From the NCBI GenBank assembly GCA_003233255.1, contig QILH01000203.1, positions 1 to 15,540 of the forward strand: a stretch of DNA of 15,540 bases, in the 5' to 3' direction. The stretch is from Gammaproteobacteria bacterium. Its GTDB lineage: Bacteria; Pseudomonadota; Gammaproteobacteria; UBA6429; Thiohalophilaceae. The notes beneath the pieces are model-generated. The model was not told the DNA's origin, did no database searches, and saw only the letters and a list, made by a program, of their open reading frames with translations. Positions 1-7,114 of the stretch are shown piece after piece. Position 1 is the stretch's first letter. Every line of letters starts with the position of its first letter. Both the position numbers and the translations under genes were made by a program.

Positions 1-1639
1 CGAGTTCAATACCATCAATGAGATCGATCGGGTCGAGCACATTGCCTTTGGACTTTGACATCTTGTTGCCATGAGAATCGCGTACAAGGCCATGTATATA
101 GACTTCGCGGAAAGGTACCTCACCCGTGAATTTTAATCCCATCATGATCATACGCGCCACCCAGAAGAAAATGATATCAAAGCCGGTAACCAGTACAGAG
201 GTTGGGTAAAAGGTTTTTAAATTTTCGGTTTGCTCTGGCCAGCCGAGAGTAGAAAAAGGCCATAACGCAGAAGAAAACCAGGTATCCAGTACGTCATTGT
301 CCTGAGTTAATTTAACATCGTCCGACAGTTTATGCTTTTCACGAACCTCCAGTTCGTTGCGGGCGACATAGACATTGCCCTGATCATCGTACCAGGCCGG
401 GATACGGTGTCCCCACCAGATCTGCCGACTAATGCACCAGTCCTGAATGTTGCGCATCCAGTCGTAATAGGTGTTTTTCCAGTTATCCGGGATAAATCTT
501 ATTTTGCCGGTTTCCACTGCTTCGATTGCGGGTTCGGCTAAGGGTGCAATTTTAACAAACCATTGATCGGTTAAATAGGGTTCAACGACTTTTCCGCTGC
601 GATCGCCTCGTGGAATCATTAATTTGTGATCTTCAATCTTTTCTAACAAATCCAGTTGCTCAAGATCGGTGATGATCTTTTTACGGGCCGCATAACGATC
701 CAGCCCTCGATAGATCTCGGGTGCATTCTCATTTATACAGGCATCCACGGTAAATATATTTAGCATGGGTAGATCATGGCGTTTGCCCATCTCATAATCG
801 TTAAAATCATGAGCCGGGGTAATTTTCACACAACCGGTACCAAATTCAGGGTCGACGTAGTCATCGGCAACGATCGGGATCTCTCGACCGACTAAGGGCA
901 GGGTAATGGTTTCGCCGATAAGTGTTTGATAGCGTTCATCGTCGGGGTGCACGGCCACAGCACTGTCGCCTAACATGGTTTCGGGACGCGTGGTGGCTAC
1001 CACGAGATAACCACTGCCATCGCTAAGCGGATAACGCATGTGCCACATGTGTCCGTTTTCTTCTTCTGAGATGACTTCCAGATCAGATAGCGCAGTATGT
1101 AAAACCGGATCCCAGTTGACCAGACGTTTACCACGATAGATCAGACCTTCTTCATGTAGGCGAACAAAAACCTCCTGTACGGCAGCCGACAGACCATCGT
1201 CCATTGTGAAACGCTCATTTGACCAGTCAACCGAGGAGCCGAGCCGGCGCAACTGGCGAGTAATATTACCCCCGGAGTGTTTTTTCCAGTCCCAGATACG
1301 CTCAATAAAGGCTTCACGACCGAGGTCGTGGCGGGTTTTACCCTCACCATTAAGCTGACGTTCGACGACCATCTGGGTAGCAATACCCGCATGATCCATA
1401 CCCGCCTGCCAGAGTGTATTGTGCCCCTTCATGCGGTGGTAGCGGGTCAGGGTATCCATAATCGTGTTATTAAAACCGTGACCCATGTGCAGGCTACCGG
1501 TCACATTGGGTGGTGGTATCATGATGCAATAAGGTGGGGCATCGTTTTCCGGGATGGGGTTAGGGGCGAAATAATTTTCTTTTTCCCAGGTTTCGTACCA
1601 ATGTTGTTCAATGTTTTTTGGGTTGTATGTTTTATCCAC
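1..1639 (-). CDS. valS: Valyl-tRNA synthetase, N-terminal 546 residues (C-terminus outside window)
   Basis: Class Ia aminoacyl-tRNA synthetase that charges tRNA-Val with valine in the cytoplasm and edits mischarged threonine. Reading the minus strand gives a protein opening MDKTYNPKNIEQHWYETW, the standard bacterial ValS N-terminus. The HIGH-type motif is HMGH at about residues 51-54, in the context PPPNVTGSLHMGHG. The inserted CP1 editing domain lies roughly at residues 190-330, and KMSKS is at residues 526-530 (bases 50-64). The anticodon-binding and C-terminal coiled-coil domains lie beyond the window start; E. coli ValS is about 950 residues. The start is GTG at 1637-1639. It is chosen because it aligns with known N-termini and because the only nearby upstream ATG (1653-1655) runs straight into TAG. 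A purine-rich GAAGAG lies just upstream. In many gammaproteobacteria valS follows holC; here a glycosyltransferase gene on the other strand separates them. Confidence 0.97.
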   Translation of the reverse strand, partial: MDKTYNPKNIEQHWYETWEKENYFAPNPIPENDAPPYCIMIPPPNVTGSLHMGHGFNNTIMDTLTRYHRMKGHNTLWQAGMDHAGIATQMVVERQLNGEGKTRHDLGREAFIERIWDWKKHSGGNITRQLRRLGSSVDWSNERFTMDDGLSAAVQEVFVRLHEEGLIYRGKRLVNWDPVLHTALSDLEVISEEENGHMWHMRYPLSDGSGYLVVATTRPETMLGDSAVAVHPDDERYQTLIGETITLPLVGREIPIVADDYVDPEFGTGCVKITPAHDFNDYEMGKRHDLPMLNIFTVDACINENAPEIYRGLDRYAARKKIITDLEQLDLLEKIEDHKLMIPRGDRSGKVVEPYLTDQWFVKIAPLAEPAIEAVETGKIRFIPDNWKNTYYDWMRNIQDWCISRQIWWGHRIPAWYDDQGNVYVARNELEVREKHKLSDDVKLTQDNDVLDTWFSSALWPFSTLGWPEQTENLKTFYPTSVLVTGFDIIFFWVARMIMMGLKFTGEVPFREVYIHGLVRDSHGNKMSKSKGNVLDPIDLIDGIEL

Positions 1640-1671
1640 GAGCTCTTCTACATTGTTGCTAAAGCGGCGTC

Positions 1672-1677
1672 ATTATA
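1672..1677 (-). promoter_or_regulatory. Candidate -10 box of the valS promoter
   Basis: On the minus strand the sequence reads TATAAT, a perfect sigma-70 -10 hexamer, 32 bases upstream of the valS GTG. Transcription would start near 1664-1666 and give a leader of about 25 nt. The -35 region at the right spacing (around 1695-1700) reads GTTTCC, a poor match, and it overlaps the first hairpin of the neighbouring structured region. The role is inferred from position and consensus only. Confidence 0.5.
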
Positions 1678-1694
1678 CCCAGAATAAGGGCTAA

Positions 1695-1846
1695 GGAAAC
1701 TCTGATTCACTCAGAGTTTCCAACAACTCATGGGTGGGTTGTCAAAATTAATCGCATTAAGCGATTGATTTTGCTGGCCAGGCAAAAATCACATTTTTTG
1801 CCGTTACCCGCTCTGACAATCCTGGGATGGATTGTCAGAGCTTTTC
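1695..1846 (+). ncRNA. Candidate structured RNA: five consecutive hairpins ending in a T-run
   Basis: The gap 1640-1951 has no convincing gene but is packed with inverted repeats. (1) 1695-1705 pairs with 1711-1721: perfect 11-bp stem, 5-nt loop. (2) 1723-1730 pairs with 1735-1742: 8 bp including one G-U, TGGG loop. (3) 1744-1755 pairs with 1761-1772: 12 bp including one G-U, ATTAA loop. (4) 1781-1788 pairs with 1795-1802: 8 bp, 6-nt loop. (5) 1810-1822 pairs with 1829-1841: perfect 13 bp, then TTTT. Hairpins 1 and 5 both contain CTCTGA/TCAGAG. The last hairpin looks like an intrinsic terminator on the plus strand, so the block could be a small RNA or a leader of the downstream glycosyltransferase gene. 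A weak plus-strand promoter candidate (TTGTTC, 16 nt, TATGTT at 1604-1631) lies inside valS. It could instead be a palindromic-repeat remnant. I recognise no known RNA family. Confidence 0.35.
1810..1846 (+). terminator. Rho-independent terminator-like hairpin
   Basis: A perfect 13-bp stem (1810-1822 with 1829-1841) with a 6-nt loop TGGGAT is followed by TTTTC. On the minus strand there is no T-run after the stem, so the polarity is plus. No plus-strand protein gene precedes it, so it would end either an unannotated RNA covering the preceding hairpins or antisense transcription coming out of valS. It lies 106 nt upstream of the glycosyltransferase start. Confidence 0.55.
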
Positions 1847-1951
1847 TAATAAGCGAATAGATCGGGATACGAATTGATACGAGTTTGCTATTATCGGCCC
1901 AGTAAATTATTTTCATAGACAGAATTATTCTCAAAATGGATAGAGTGCAGT

Positions 1952-3445
1952 ATGTTTTTTAGCCGTCTGACCACCGTACAATCAATTACCATTCTGGTAA
2001 GTGTCAGTGTTCTGATTAAAGTGGTGATGGCCGCGATTCTGCCAATGACCGGCGATGAAGCCTATTTCATCGTCTGGGGTAAACATCTTGATTTTGGTTA
2101 TTACGATCACCCGCCGATGGTTGGCTGGTGGTTGGCGGCCATGCTGCAGGTCAGCGATCATCCAGTCTGGTTACGGCTGCCCAGTATTTTAGTGACTACG
2201 CTCATTGGCTGGATGATCTACAGAATTGTGTTGCCTCGAGGCAAAACCAATGCCGTCATTGCAGCCGGCCTATATTGGTTAACGCCGGTGCATTTACTGG
2301 CGCCACTGATTACCACCGATGTACCCTTGATCTTCTTTGCATTTTTATCCGGGGTTTGTTTTTACAAGGCTCAACGTCACGATAAACGCAGCTGGTATTT
2401 ACTCTCTGGTCTGATGCTCGGGCTGGCTTTTTATTCTAAATTTTTTGCCGGCATGCTGGGTATTGCCTACGTCCTGTATATTATTTTATTTGTCCGCCGA
2501 GGTATAAAACCCTACGTTGGGATCGTATTCATTGTCCTGGGGACCTTACCGTTCATTGGCCTTAACCTGTACTGGAACTATCTAAATTGTTGGGATAATT
2601 ATCTATTTAATCTGGTTAATCGAACCAGTGATTATGATTTTTCTGTATGGGGGCTGGTTAAGTATTTATTGGTACTGGCTTATTTGATTACCCCTCCGGT
2701 CGTGTATTACGTATTACGCAAACCCACTGTCCTGTTAGAAACATTACGTAACGGGGGCTTAGGTCTTTTTCTGGCCTTGTTTATAATCCCCGTTGTATTA
2801 TTTATGGGTTTGTCATTTGGTAAGAGTATTGGTCTGCATTGGTTATTAAGTTTCTATCCGTTCTTATTTATCGCGGTTATCATGTTGTTACATTTTGGCC
2901 AGCTGCGTGTGTGCTTTTATTTTATGTGGGGCTTTAGTTTATTGCACCTGTTGGCGTTTGCCATTTTTTATGCCTTTACGCCGGGTATATTTCTGGATAA
3001 TGAAAAACGCTATCAAAAAGTGGTTCTGGCCCTGCATGCACAAGAGTTGGTTAGTTTAATTAATTCGCAACGCTATAATTTTATCGTGGCAACCCCCAGT
3101 TATAGTGAGTCAGCAATCCTGGCCTATCATTTAAAAGAAGATGTGCTCGTGATCGGACACGGTTCTTACCATGGTCGACAAATGGATATAAACACGGACT
3201 GGAAGAAATATAAGGGACGTGGCATGGCTATTTTCAGCAAATCTGAAGATGTAAAAAAATATGCAAAATATTTTAATTCATTCACCCATATTATTTTACC
3301 ATTTAAGGAAACCCGATATCATTTGGGCATCGGAACTGGTTTTAACTATGAGGTATACAATAAAGCCGTTTTAGATCCCATTCGAAATGAATTTTACAAA
3401 ATTCCTGACTGGTTACCGACGGGTCGTTGTCGTATGCAGGAATAA
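1952..3445 (+). CDS. ArnT/PMT-like membrane glycosyltransferase (GT-C fold)
   Basis: A 497-residue integral membrane protein resembling the dolichyl-phosphate-mannose mannosyltransferase / ArnT superfamily, which moves a sugar from a polyprenyl-phosphate carrier to a periplasmic acceptor (lipid, glycan or protein). Residues 12-31 form the first membrane segment. It is followed by the diagnostic acidic pair of the first outer loop, D35-E36 in TGDEAYF, and the YYDHPPM motif at 50-56. About ten or more hydrophobic segments follow up to roughly residue 350, including LITTDVPLIFFAF near 118-130. The last 130 or so residues are mostly soluble, probably periplasmic. The ribosome-binding site is weak and the ATG at 1952 is the first in frame. 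The gene stands alone on the plus strand between valS and the holC operon, converging on the latter. It may be a later insertion into a conserved locus. The donor and acceptor cannot be told from sequence. Confidence 0.85.
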   Translation: MFFSRLTTVQSITILVSVSVLIKVVMAAILPMTGDEAYFIVWGKHLDFGYYDHPPMVGWWLAAMLQVSDHPVWLRLPSILVTTLIGWMIYRIVLPRGKTNAVIAAGLYWLTPVHLLAPLITTDVPLIFFAFLSGVCFYKAQRHDKRSWYLLSGLMLGLAFYSKFFAGMLGIAYVLYIILFVRRGIKPYVGIVFIVLGTLPFIGLNLYWNYLNCWDNYLFNLVNRTSDYDFSVWGLVKYLLVLAYLITPPVVYYVLRKPTVLLETLRNGGLGLFLALFIIPVVLFMGLSFGKSIGLHWLLSFYPFLFIAVIMLLHFGQLRVCFYFMWGFSLLHLLAFAIFYAFTPGIFLDNEKRYQKVVLALHAQELVSLINSQRYNFIVATPSYSESAILAYHLKEDVLVIGHGSYHGRQMDINTDWKKYKGRGMAIFSKSEDVKKYAKYFNSFTHIILPFKETRYHLGIGTGFNYEVYNKAVLDPIRNEFYKIPDWLPTGRCRMQE

Positions 3446-3516
3446 CAATAGCATTGTGGTGTCGGACAAGGTGAAACGAAAAATATTTAAGGTGGCCAGG
3501 GTCGTGGGTAGAGACA

Positions 3517-3921
3517 CTATTCGCCCATCATTTTTCGAAGTTGATCAAGATAGGCGCGCATTTGTTTTTTAACATCATTCTCTGCGACAACCACGGCTTT
3601 CATCAATTTATCGCGCATGGTTTTTTCGATATTTTTTTGCATCTCATCAAGAAAAGCCTTTAACACGTCCATATTAACCGTGGGTTTGGCGTCGGCGCTT
3701 ACGGCGGGAACCACGATTTCATCTAACTCGGGTATATCAAAAGCGTCATCGGGGGCATCGATTTCTTCGACCTCGACGACGGGCAAGGGGGTAAACGGTT
3801 TTGGTGTGGCTAAGGCAATGCTCTCCTTGGCCGCATTGAGTTTGTGCTCGCTCTGTTCTAACAGCCCTTTGATGGATTCAAGGGCATTGAGTAATTCTTT
3901 GGGTTCTTCGCTTTTGGCCAT
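3517..3921 (-). CDS. Hypothetical acidic helical protein downstream of holC
   Basis: A 134-residue soluble protein of unknown function; I do not recognise the family. There is no signal peptide or membrane segment. Residues 5-36 form a charged helix with heptad-like leucines (LLNALESIKGLLEQ). Residues 40-80 are a Pro/Asp/Glu-rich, probably disordered linker (EVEEIDAPDDAFDIPELDE). Residues 84-134 form a long amphipathic helix rich in Lys, Glu and Met. The layout helix-acidic linker-helix suggests a protein-protein adaptor, which is inference only. It starts 10 nt after the holC stop on the same strand, so it is probably translated from the pepA-holC transcript. Its position next to a clamp-loader subunit makes a replication or repair link possible but unproven. 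It converges with the glycosyltransferase gene across 71 nt, where I see no clear terminator. Confidence 0.8.
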   Translation of the reverse strand: MAKSEEPKELLNALESIKGLLEQSEHKLNAAKESIALATPKPFTPLPVVEVEEIDAPDDAFDIPELDEIVVPAVSADAKPTVNMDVLKAFLDEMQKNIEKTMRDKLMKAVVVAENDVKKQMRAYLDQLRKMMGE

Positions 3922-3931
3922 GGGTTTAAGC

Positions 3932-4363
3932 TTAGCTGTTTAACTCATGGGTTTCGAGCGGATATCCCCGTTCCCGGTAAAATTTAAAGCGCGAACGGGC
4001 AATATTGCGAGCCGGTTCCGTGCCACTGACGATTTCAGCCACGCGCTCAAAGCGGGTAAAAAAATTGGGTACCTCGTCGGCCAGATTAATCAATACATCG
4101 GGCGCGATTTCAGGCAATTCACCGCATCCGATCACCACGGCGGCCTGAGTGACATGTTTATCCGAGCTCTGGCAATGGGGCACAAAACTGCCATCGCGAA
4201 ATATCCACAGCAGATCATCCAGACGTTTGACCTGCTGTGGATCCTGTACATGCACATAAACACGGTTATTCTTGCTGTAGGCCTTTTCTGCGATTCGACA
4301 GGCAAGCTGCAAACTGGCGTCGATGGCCTGGTTTGGGCTGATGTAAAAATCGACTCGGGTCAT
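3932..4363 (-). CDS. holC: DNA polymerase III chi subunit
   Basis: The chi subunit of the DNA polymerase III holoenzyme pairs with psi in the clamp loader and contacts single-strand-binding protein at the fork. The 143-residue product (E. coli HolC is 147) opens MTRVDFYISP, matching the usual first beta strand. It carries the conserved block LDDLLW at 48-53 followed by SFVPH at 59-63, typical of chi. It begins 5 nt after the pepA stop, as in the common gammaproteobacterial pepA-holC(-valS) operon, so co-transcription is likely. No strong ribosome-binding site is seen, which fits translational coupling to pepA. The usual valS neighbour is displaced to beyond the glycosyltransferase gene. Confidence 0.93.
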   Translation of the reverse strand: MTRVDFYISPNQAIDASLQLACRIAEKAYSKNNRVYVHVQDPQQVKRLDDLLWIFRDGSFVPHCQSSDKHVTQAAVVIGCGELPEIAPDVLINLADEVPNFFTRFERVAEIVSGTEPARNIARSRFKFYRERGYPLETHELNS

Positions 4364-4368
4364 AGCGG

Positions 4369-5850
4369 CTAACGGCCTGCTTCGGACAGGATGTATTCCA
4401 TTAATAGTGGCACTGGGCGTCCGGTTGCGCCTTTGTTACCACCGGATTCCCAGGCCACACCGGCGATATCCAGGTGTGCCCATTTGAATTTCTTTGCAAA
4501 GCGCGACAGGAAGCAGGCGGCGGTAATGGTGCCGGCTTCGCGCCCGCCGATATTGGCCATATCGGCAAAGTTACTTTTTAGCTGATCCTGATATTCTTCC
4601 CATAAGGGTAATTGCCAGGCTCGATCCGCCGCAGTTTGGCCCGCAGCCAGTAATTTATCGACTAATTTTTGATCATTGCCGAGCAGGCCAGCGCCCTGTT
4701 TGCCCAAAGCGATAACACAGGCTCCGGTCAGGGTGGCAATGTCGATCACGGCTTTGGGTTTGAATTTTTCGGTATAGGTCAGGGCATCGCAGAGCACGAG
4801 GCGACCTTCGGCATCGGTATTGAGAACCTCGATGGTTTGCCCTGACATGCTGGTGACGACGTCCCCCGGTTTGGTGGCCAACCCATCCGGCAGATTTTCC
4901 GTGGCGCCAACCACGCCAACGACGTTGATTTTAGGTTTAAGCTCACCCAGGCTGCGCATCACTCCAAACACACTTGCCGCGCCACACATATCAAATTTCA
5001 TTTCATCCATTGCGCCGCCCGGTTTAATCGAGATACCTCCGGAATCAAAGGTGACGCCTTTACCCACCAGTGCGATGGGATCGCCAGTTTTGGCTGCCCC
5101 CTTATATTCAAACACAATCAATTTTGCCGGTTGGCGGCTGCCGCGTGAGACGGATAACAATGATCCCATCTTTAAGGTTTCCATTTGTTTTTCATTTAAA
5201 ACCGAAACCTTGATGCCGTATTGGCGGCCCAGTTTTTTTGCTTCGCTGGCGAGGTAGGTTGGGGTACATATATTACCGGGTAAATTGCCAAGTTCACGTG
5301 TGACCGCCATACCATTGGCGACCGCTTGTCCCGTTTTGGCTGCGGTGGTGAGCTTAGTTCCTTTTTGAGAGGAATGAATGATGATTTTTCGTAGCGCCGG
5401 TTTAACATTATTAGACGACAAGGTTTTATTGTATCGATACAAACTTTGGGTGATGATCTGGCTGATGTGTTTTATTTTCCAGACCTGATCGGTATCTTTG
5501 AGCTCTATGTCAGCCAACCAGATTGCAGCGTCCTTAAGCTTGTACTTGTGTAATTGACTGGCGATGAGTTTGATTAGATGCCGGTACTGGTTTGCGGTTA
5601 AATCCCTGGCTTTACCGCAGCCGATGAGTAAGACGCGTTTTGACATCAGACCCTCAACATCATGCAGTAATAAGGTCTGATTTAGCTTTCCGGTAATATC
5701 GCCTCTTTTCAGCACGGTCTTGAGATAGCCTTTTGATGCGCTATCGAGTTGCTTTGCGGATTCGGTGAGCTTGTTCCCCTGATAGATGGCCAGCACGTGG
5801 CAGTCTGTTTTGTGTTTGGCGATATCGAGATTTTTAACCGAAATATTCAT
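4369..5850 (-). CDS. pepA: Cytosol aminopeptidase (leucyl aminopeptidase, M17)
   Basis: A two-metal M17 leucyl aminopeptidase that removes N-terminal residues from peptides in the cytoplasm. E. coli PepA also binds DNA in Xer recombination and carAB control. The product is 493 residues (E. coli 503). An N-terminal alpha/beta domain of about 165 residues is followed by the catalytic domain. The signature NTDAEGRL is at residues 344-351 (metal ligands D346 and E348, catalytic R350). VGKGVTFDSGG contains metal ligands K264 and D269, and D287 and catalytic K276 fall where E. coli homology puts them. The active site is thus intact. The ATG at 5850 has a strong Shine-Dalgarno AGGAG with a 5-nt spacer. 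It heads pepA-holC-hypothetical and is divergent from lptF across 163 nt. Confidence 0.97.
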   Translation of the reverse strand: MNISVKNLDIAKHKTDCHVLAIYQGNKLTESAKQLDSASKGYLKTVLKRGDITGKLNQTLLLHDVEGLMSKRVLLIGCGKARDLTANQYRHLIKLIASQLHKYKLKDAAIWLADIELKDTDQVWKIKHISQIITQSLYRYNKTLSSNNVKPALRKIIIHSSQKGTKLTTAAKTGQAVANGMAVTRELGNLPGNICTPTYLASEAKKLGRQYGIKVSVLNEKQMETLKMGSLLSVSRGSRQPAKLIVFEYKGAAKTGDPIALVGKGVTFDSGGISIKPGGAMDEMKFDMCGAASVFGVMRSLGELKPKINVVGVVGATENLPDGLATKPGDVVTSMSGQTIEVLNTDAEGRLVLCDALTYTEKFKPKAVIDIATLTGACVIALGKQGAGLLGNDQKLVDKLLAAGQTAADRAWQLPLWEEYQDQLKSNFADMANIGGREAGTITAACFLSRFAKKFKWAHLDIAGVAWESGGNKGATGRPVPLLMEYILSEAGR

Positions 5851-6013
5851 TTTTACTCCTGGGTGATTCCTGGGGGCGACTCCTGGCTAGCATCTGTCCA
5901 GGCTGGCTGTGACTTTAAGCTCAGTTAGCGCTAAACTCCACGTGGGTCTAATAAAATCAATTAGTCACCGCTATGGTAGTACAAACCTGAATGGAAACAC
6001 AATTGCCTGAATC
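5851..6013. promoter_or_regulatory. Divergent control region between pepA and lptF
   Basis: This 163-nt gap must hold the promoters of both units. On the pepA side the Shine-Dalgarno-containing octamer occurs three times as near copies (plus strand CTCCTGGG at 5856-5863, TTCCTGGG at 5867-5874, CTCCTGGC at 5880-5887). A CCTGG/CCAGG inverted pair lies at 5882-5886/5898-5902. The middle holds two short palindromes, TTAGCGCTAA at 5925-5934 and CCACGTGG at 5938-5945, which could be operator sites. A plausible but weak lptF promoter is TTAGCG (5925), 18 nt, TAATAA (5949). The lptF ribosome-binding site is poor. All roles are inferred from position. Confidence 0.35.
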
Positions 6014-7114
6014 ATGAACAAACGACACATCATCAACCGCTACCTGATCAAGGAGGTTGTCCTGACCTTTTTGGGGGTCACCACCGTATTGCTTTTAATT
6101 TTTGTTAGTGGGCAGCTGGTCAGTTTATATGGCCAGGCGGCCAGTGGCGGCATTCAGGCCTCAGCGGTGTTAAAAATCCTTGGCCTGAAAAGTATCGGGA
6201 ATATGGTTTTTATCTTACCGTTATCGTTTTATATTGCGATTCTATTAGCATTTAGCCGCTTATATAAAGATAACGAAATGGTGGTATTAGCTGCCTGCGG
6301 TATTGGTCCCGGTGCGATATTGCGAAGTGTATTGAGTTTGGCGCTGATTTTTTCGCTTGTGATTGGGGCGCTGGCCTTGTTTTTGGCGCCCTGGGCCGAA
6401 TCTCAAAGTGAGCTACTGTTCAAAAAACATGAAGATAGCAATGATGTGAAAACACTGGCCTCGGGTCGATTTAAGGAATTATCGAAAGGCGAGGGTGTTA
6501 TTTATGTGCAGGAGTTTGATGACGATAGTCTCAAAATGAATCGGATCTTCATGCAACATCGTATAAACGATAAAAACTCTATTATTTCTGCTGAATCCGG
6601 GTATCGTAAGGATGATAAAGAGACGGGGGATCAGTTTTTAGTTCTTGAGAATGGACAACGTCTAGAAGGACCAATGGAAAATGGCCAAACGGCTGTAATT
6701 CGTTTTGCAATTCATGGTATTCGTCTTGAAAAAGAACCTGAGAAACAAGTTCAGCTTAGGCAAAAATCGGTGACCAGTGATGTGCTTTGGAGTCGAGGCC
6801 AGGATCGTGACTATGCCGAATTGCAGTGGCGAGTATCGGCCGCAATATCAGTCCTGATTTTAACCATACTGGCCGTCCCGTTGAGCAAGACATCGGCTCG
6901 TCAGGGTCGTTATGCTAAATTGGCGATAGCGTTGTTAATATTTATTATTTATAGCAACTTGTTAAGCGTCTCACGTGCCTGGTTGAATAAATCTGTGATC
7001 AGCGCCTACCTGGGATTGTGGTGGGTGCATGTGCTTGTATTGTTGTTAGCCATTATATTATTCGTTCGGTGGCGCCCGATACTCAGGCGTTTCTGGTTTG
7101 GGCGCACGACTTAA
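6014..7114 (+). CDS. lptF: LPS export ABC transporter permease LptF
   Basis: An inner-membrane subunit of the LptB2FG complex that extracts lipopolysaccharide from the inner membrane and passes it to the LptC-A-D bridge. The product is 366 residues, the same as E. coli LptF. Membrane segments lie near 14-36, 60-82 and 100-124. A periplasmic beta-rich (jellyroll) domain spans about 125-265 and includes GRFKELSKGEGVIYVQEF. Three more segments lie near 271-290, 300-320 and 333-352, with the family-typical YLGLWWVH around 329-336. The N-terminus MNKRHIINRYLIKEVVLTFL matches the usual RYL(I)-E-T-F start, so the ATG at 6014 is kept despite a weak ribosome-binding site. Its stop overlaps the lptG start by one base (TAATG), implying coupled, stoichiometric synthesis. 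The divergent pepA neighbour is normal for gammaproteobacteria. Confidence 0.96.
   Translation: MNKRHIINRYLIKEVVLTFLGVTTVLLLIFVSGQLVSLYGQAASGGIQASAVLKILGLKSIGNMVFILPLSFYIAILLAFSRLYKDNEMVVLAACGIGPGAILRSVLSLALIFSLVIGALALFLAPWAESQSELLFKKHEDSNDVKTLASGRFKELSKGEGVIYVQEFDDDSLKMNRIFMQHRINDKNSIISAESGYRKDDKETGDQFLVLENGQRLEGPMENGQTAVIRFAIHGIRLEKEPEKQVQLRQKSVTSDVLWSRGQDRDYAELQWRVSAAISVLILTILAVPLSKTSARQGRYAKLAIALLIFIIYSNLLSVSRAWLNKSVISAYLGLWWVHVLVLLLAIILFVRWRPILRRFWFGRTT

Noticed and set aside
1277..1687. 136-codon plus-strand open frame
   Set aside because: Lies antisense to the strongly conserved 5' part of valS; the protein has no recognisable features and codon constraint belongs to valS.
1728..1934. 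68-codon minus-strand open frame in the valS upstream gap
   Set aside because: It runs through hairpins 2-5, has no convincing ribosome-binding site, and its composition looks like chance translation of inverted repeats.
1640..1951. T-box or amino-acid-responsive riboswitch upstream of valS
   Set aside because: The hairpin block lies upstream of the likely valS promoter and its terminator points away from valS; T-boxes are also not expected in gammaproteobacteria.
3617..4372. Two plus-strand open frames of 108 and 141 codons
   Set aside because: Antisense shadows of the acidic hypothetical gene and holC; the serine/threonine-rich first one mirrors the acidic, lysine-rich opposite strand.
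4820..5257. 145-codon plus-strand open frame
   Set aside because: Antisense to the catalytic core of pepA, which has all its active-site residues.
7018..7113. Upstream in-frame ATG extending lptG by 32 residues
   Set aside because: The extension overlaps lptF, does not resemble LptG N-termini, and the ATG at 7114 has the classic one-base overlap with the lptF stop.
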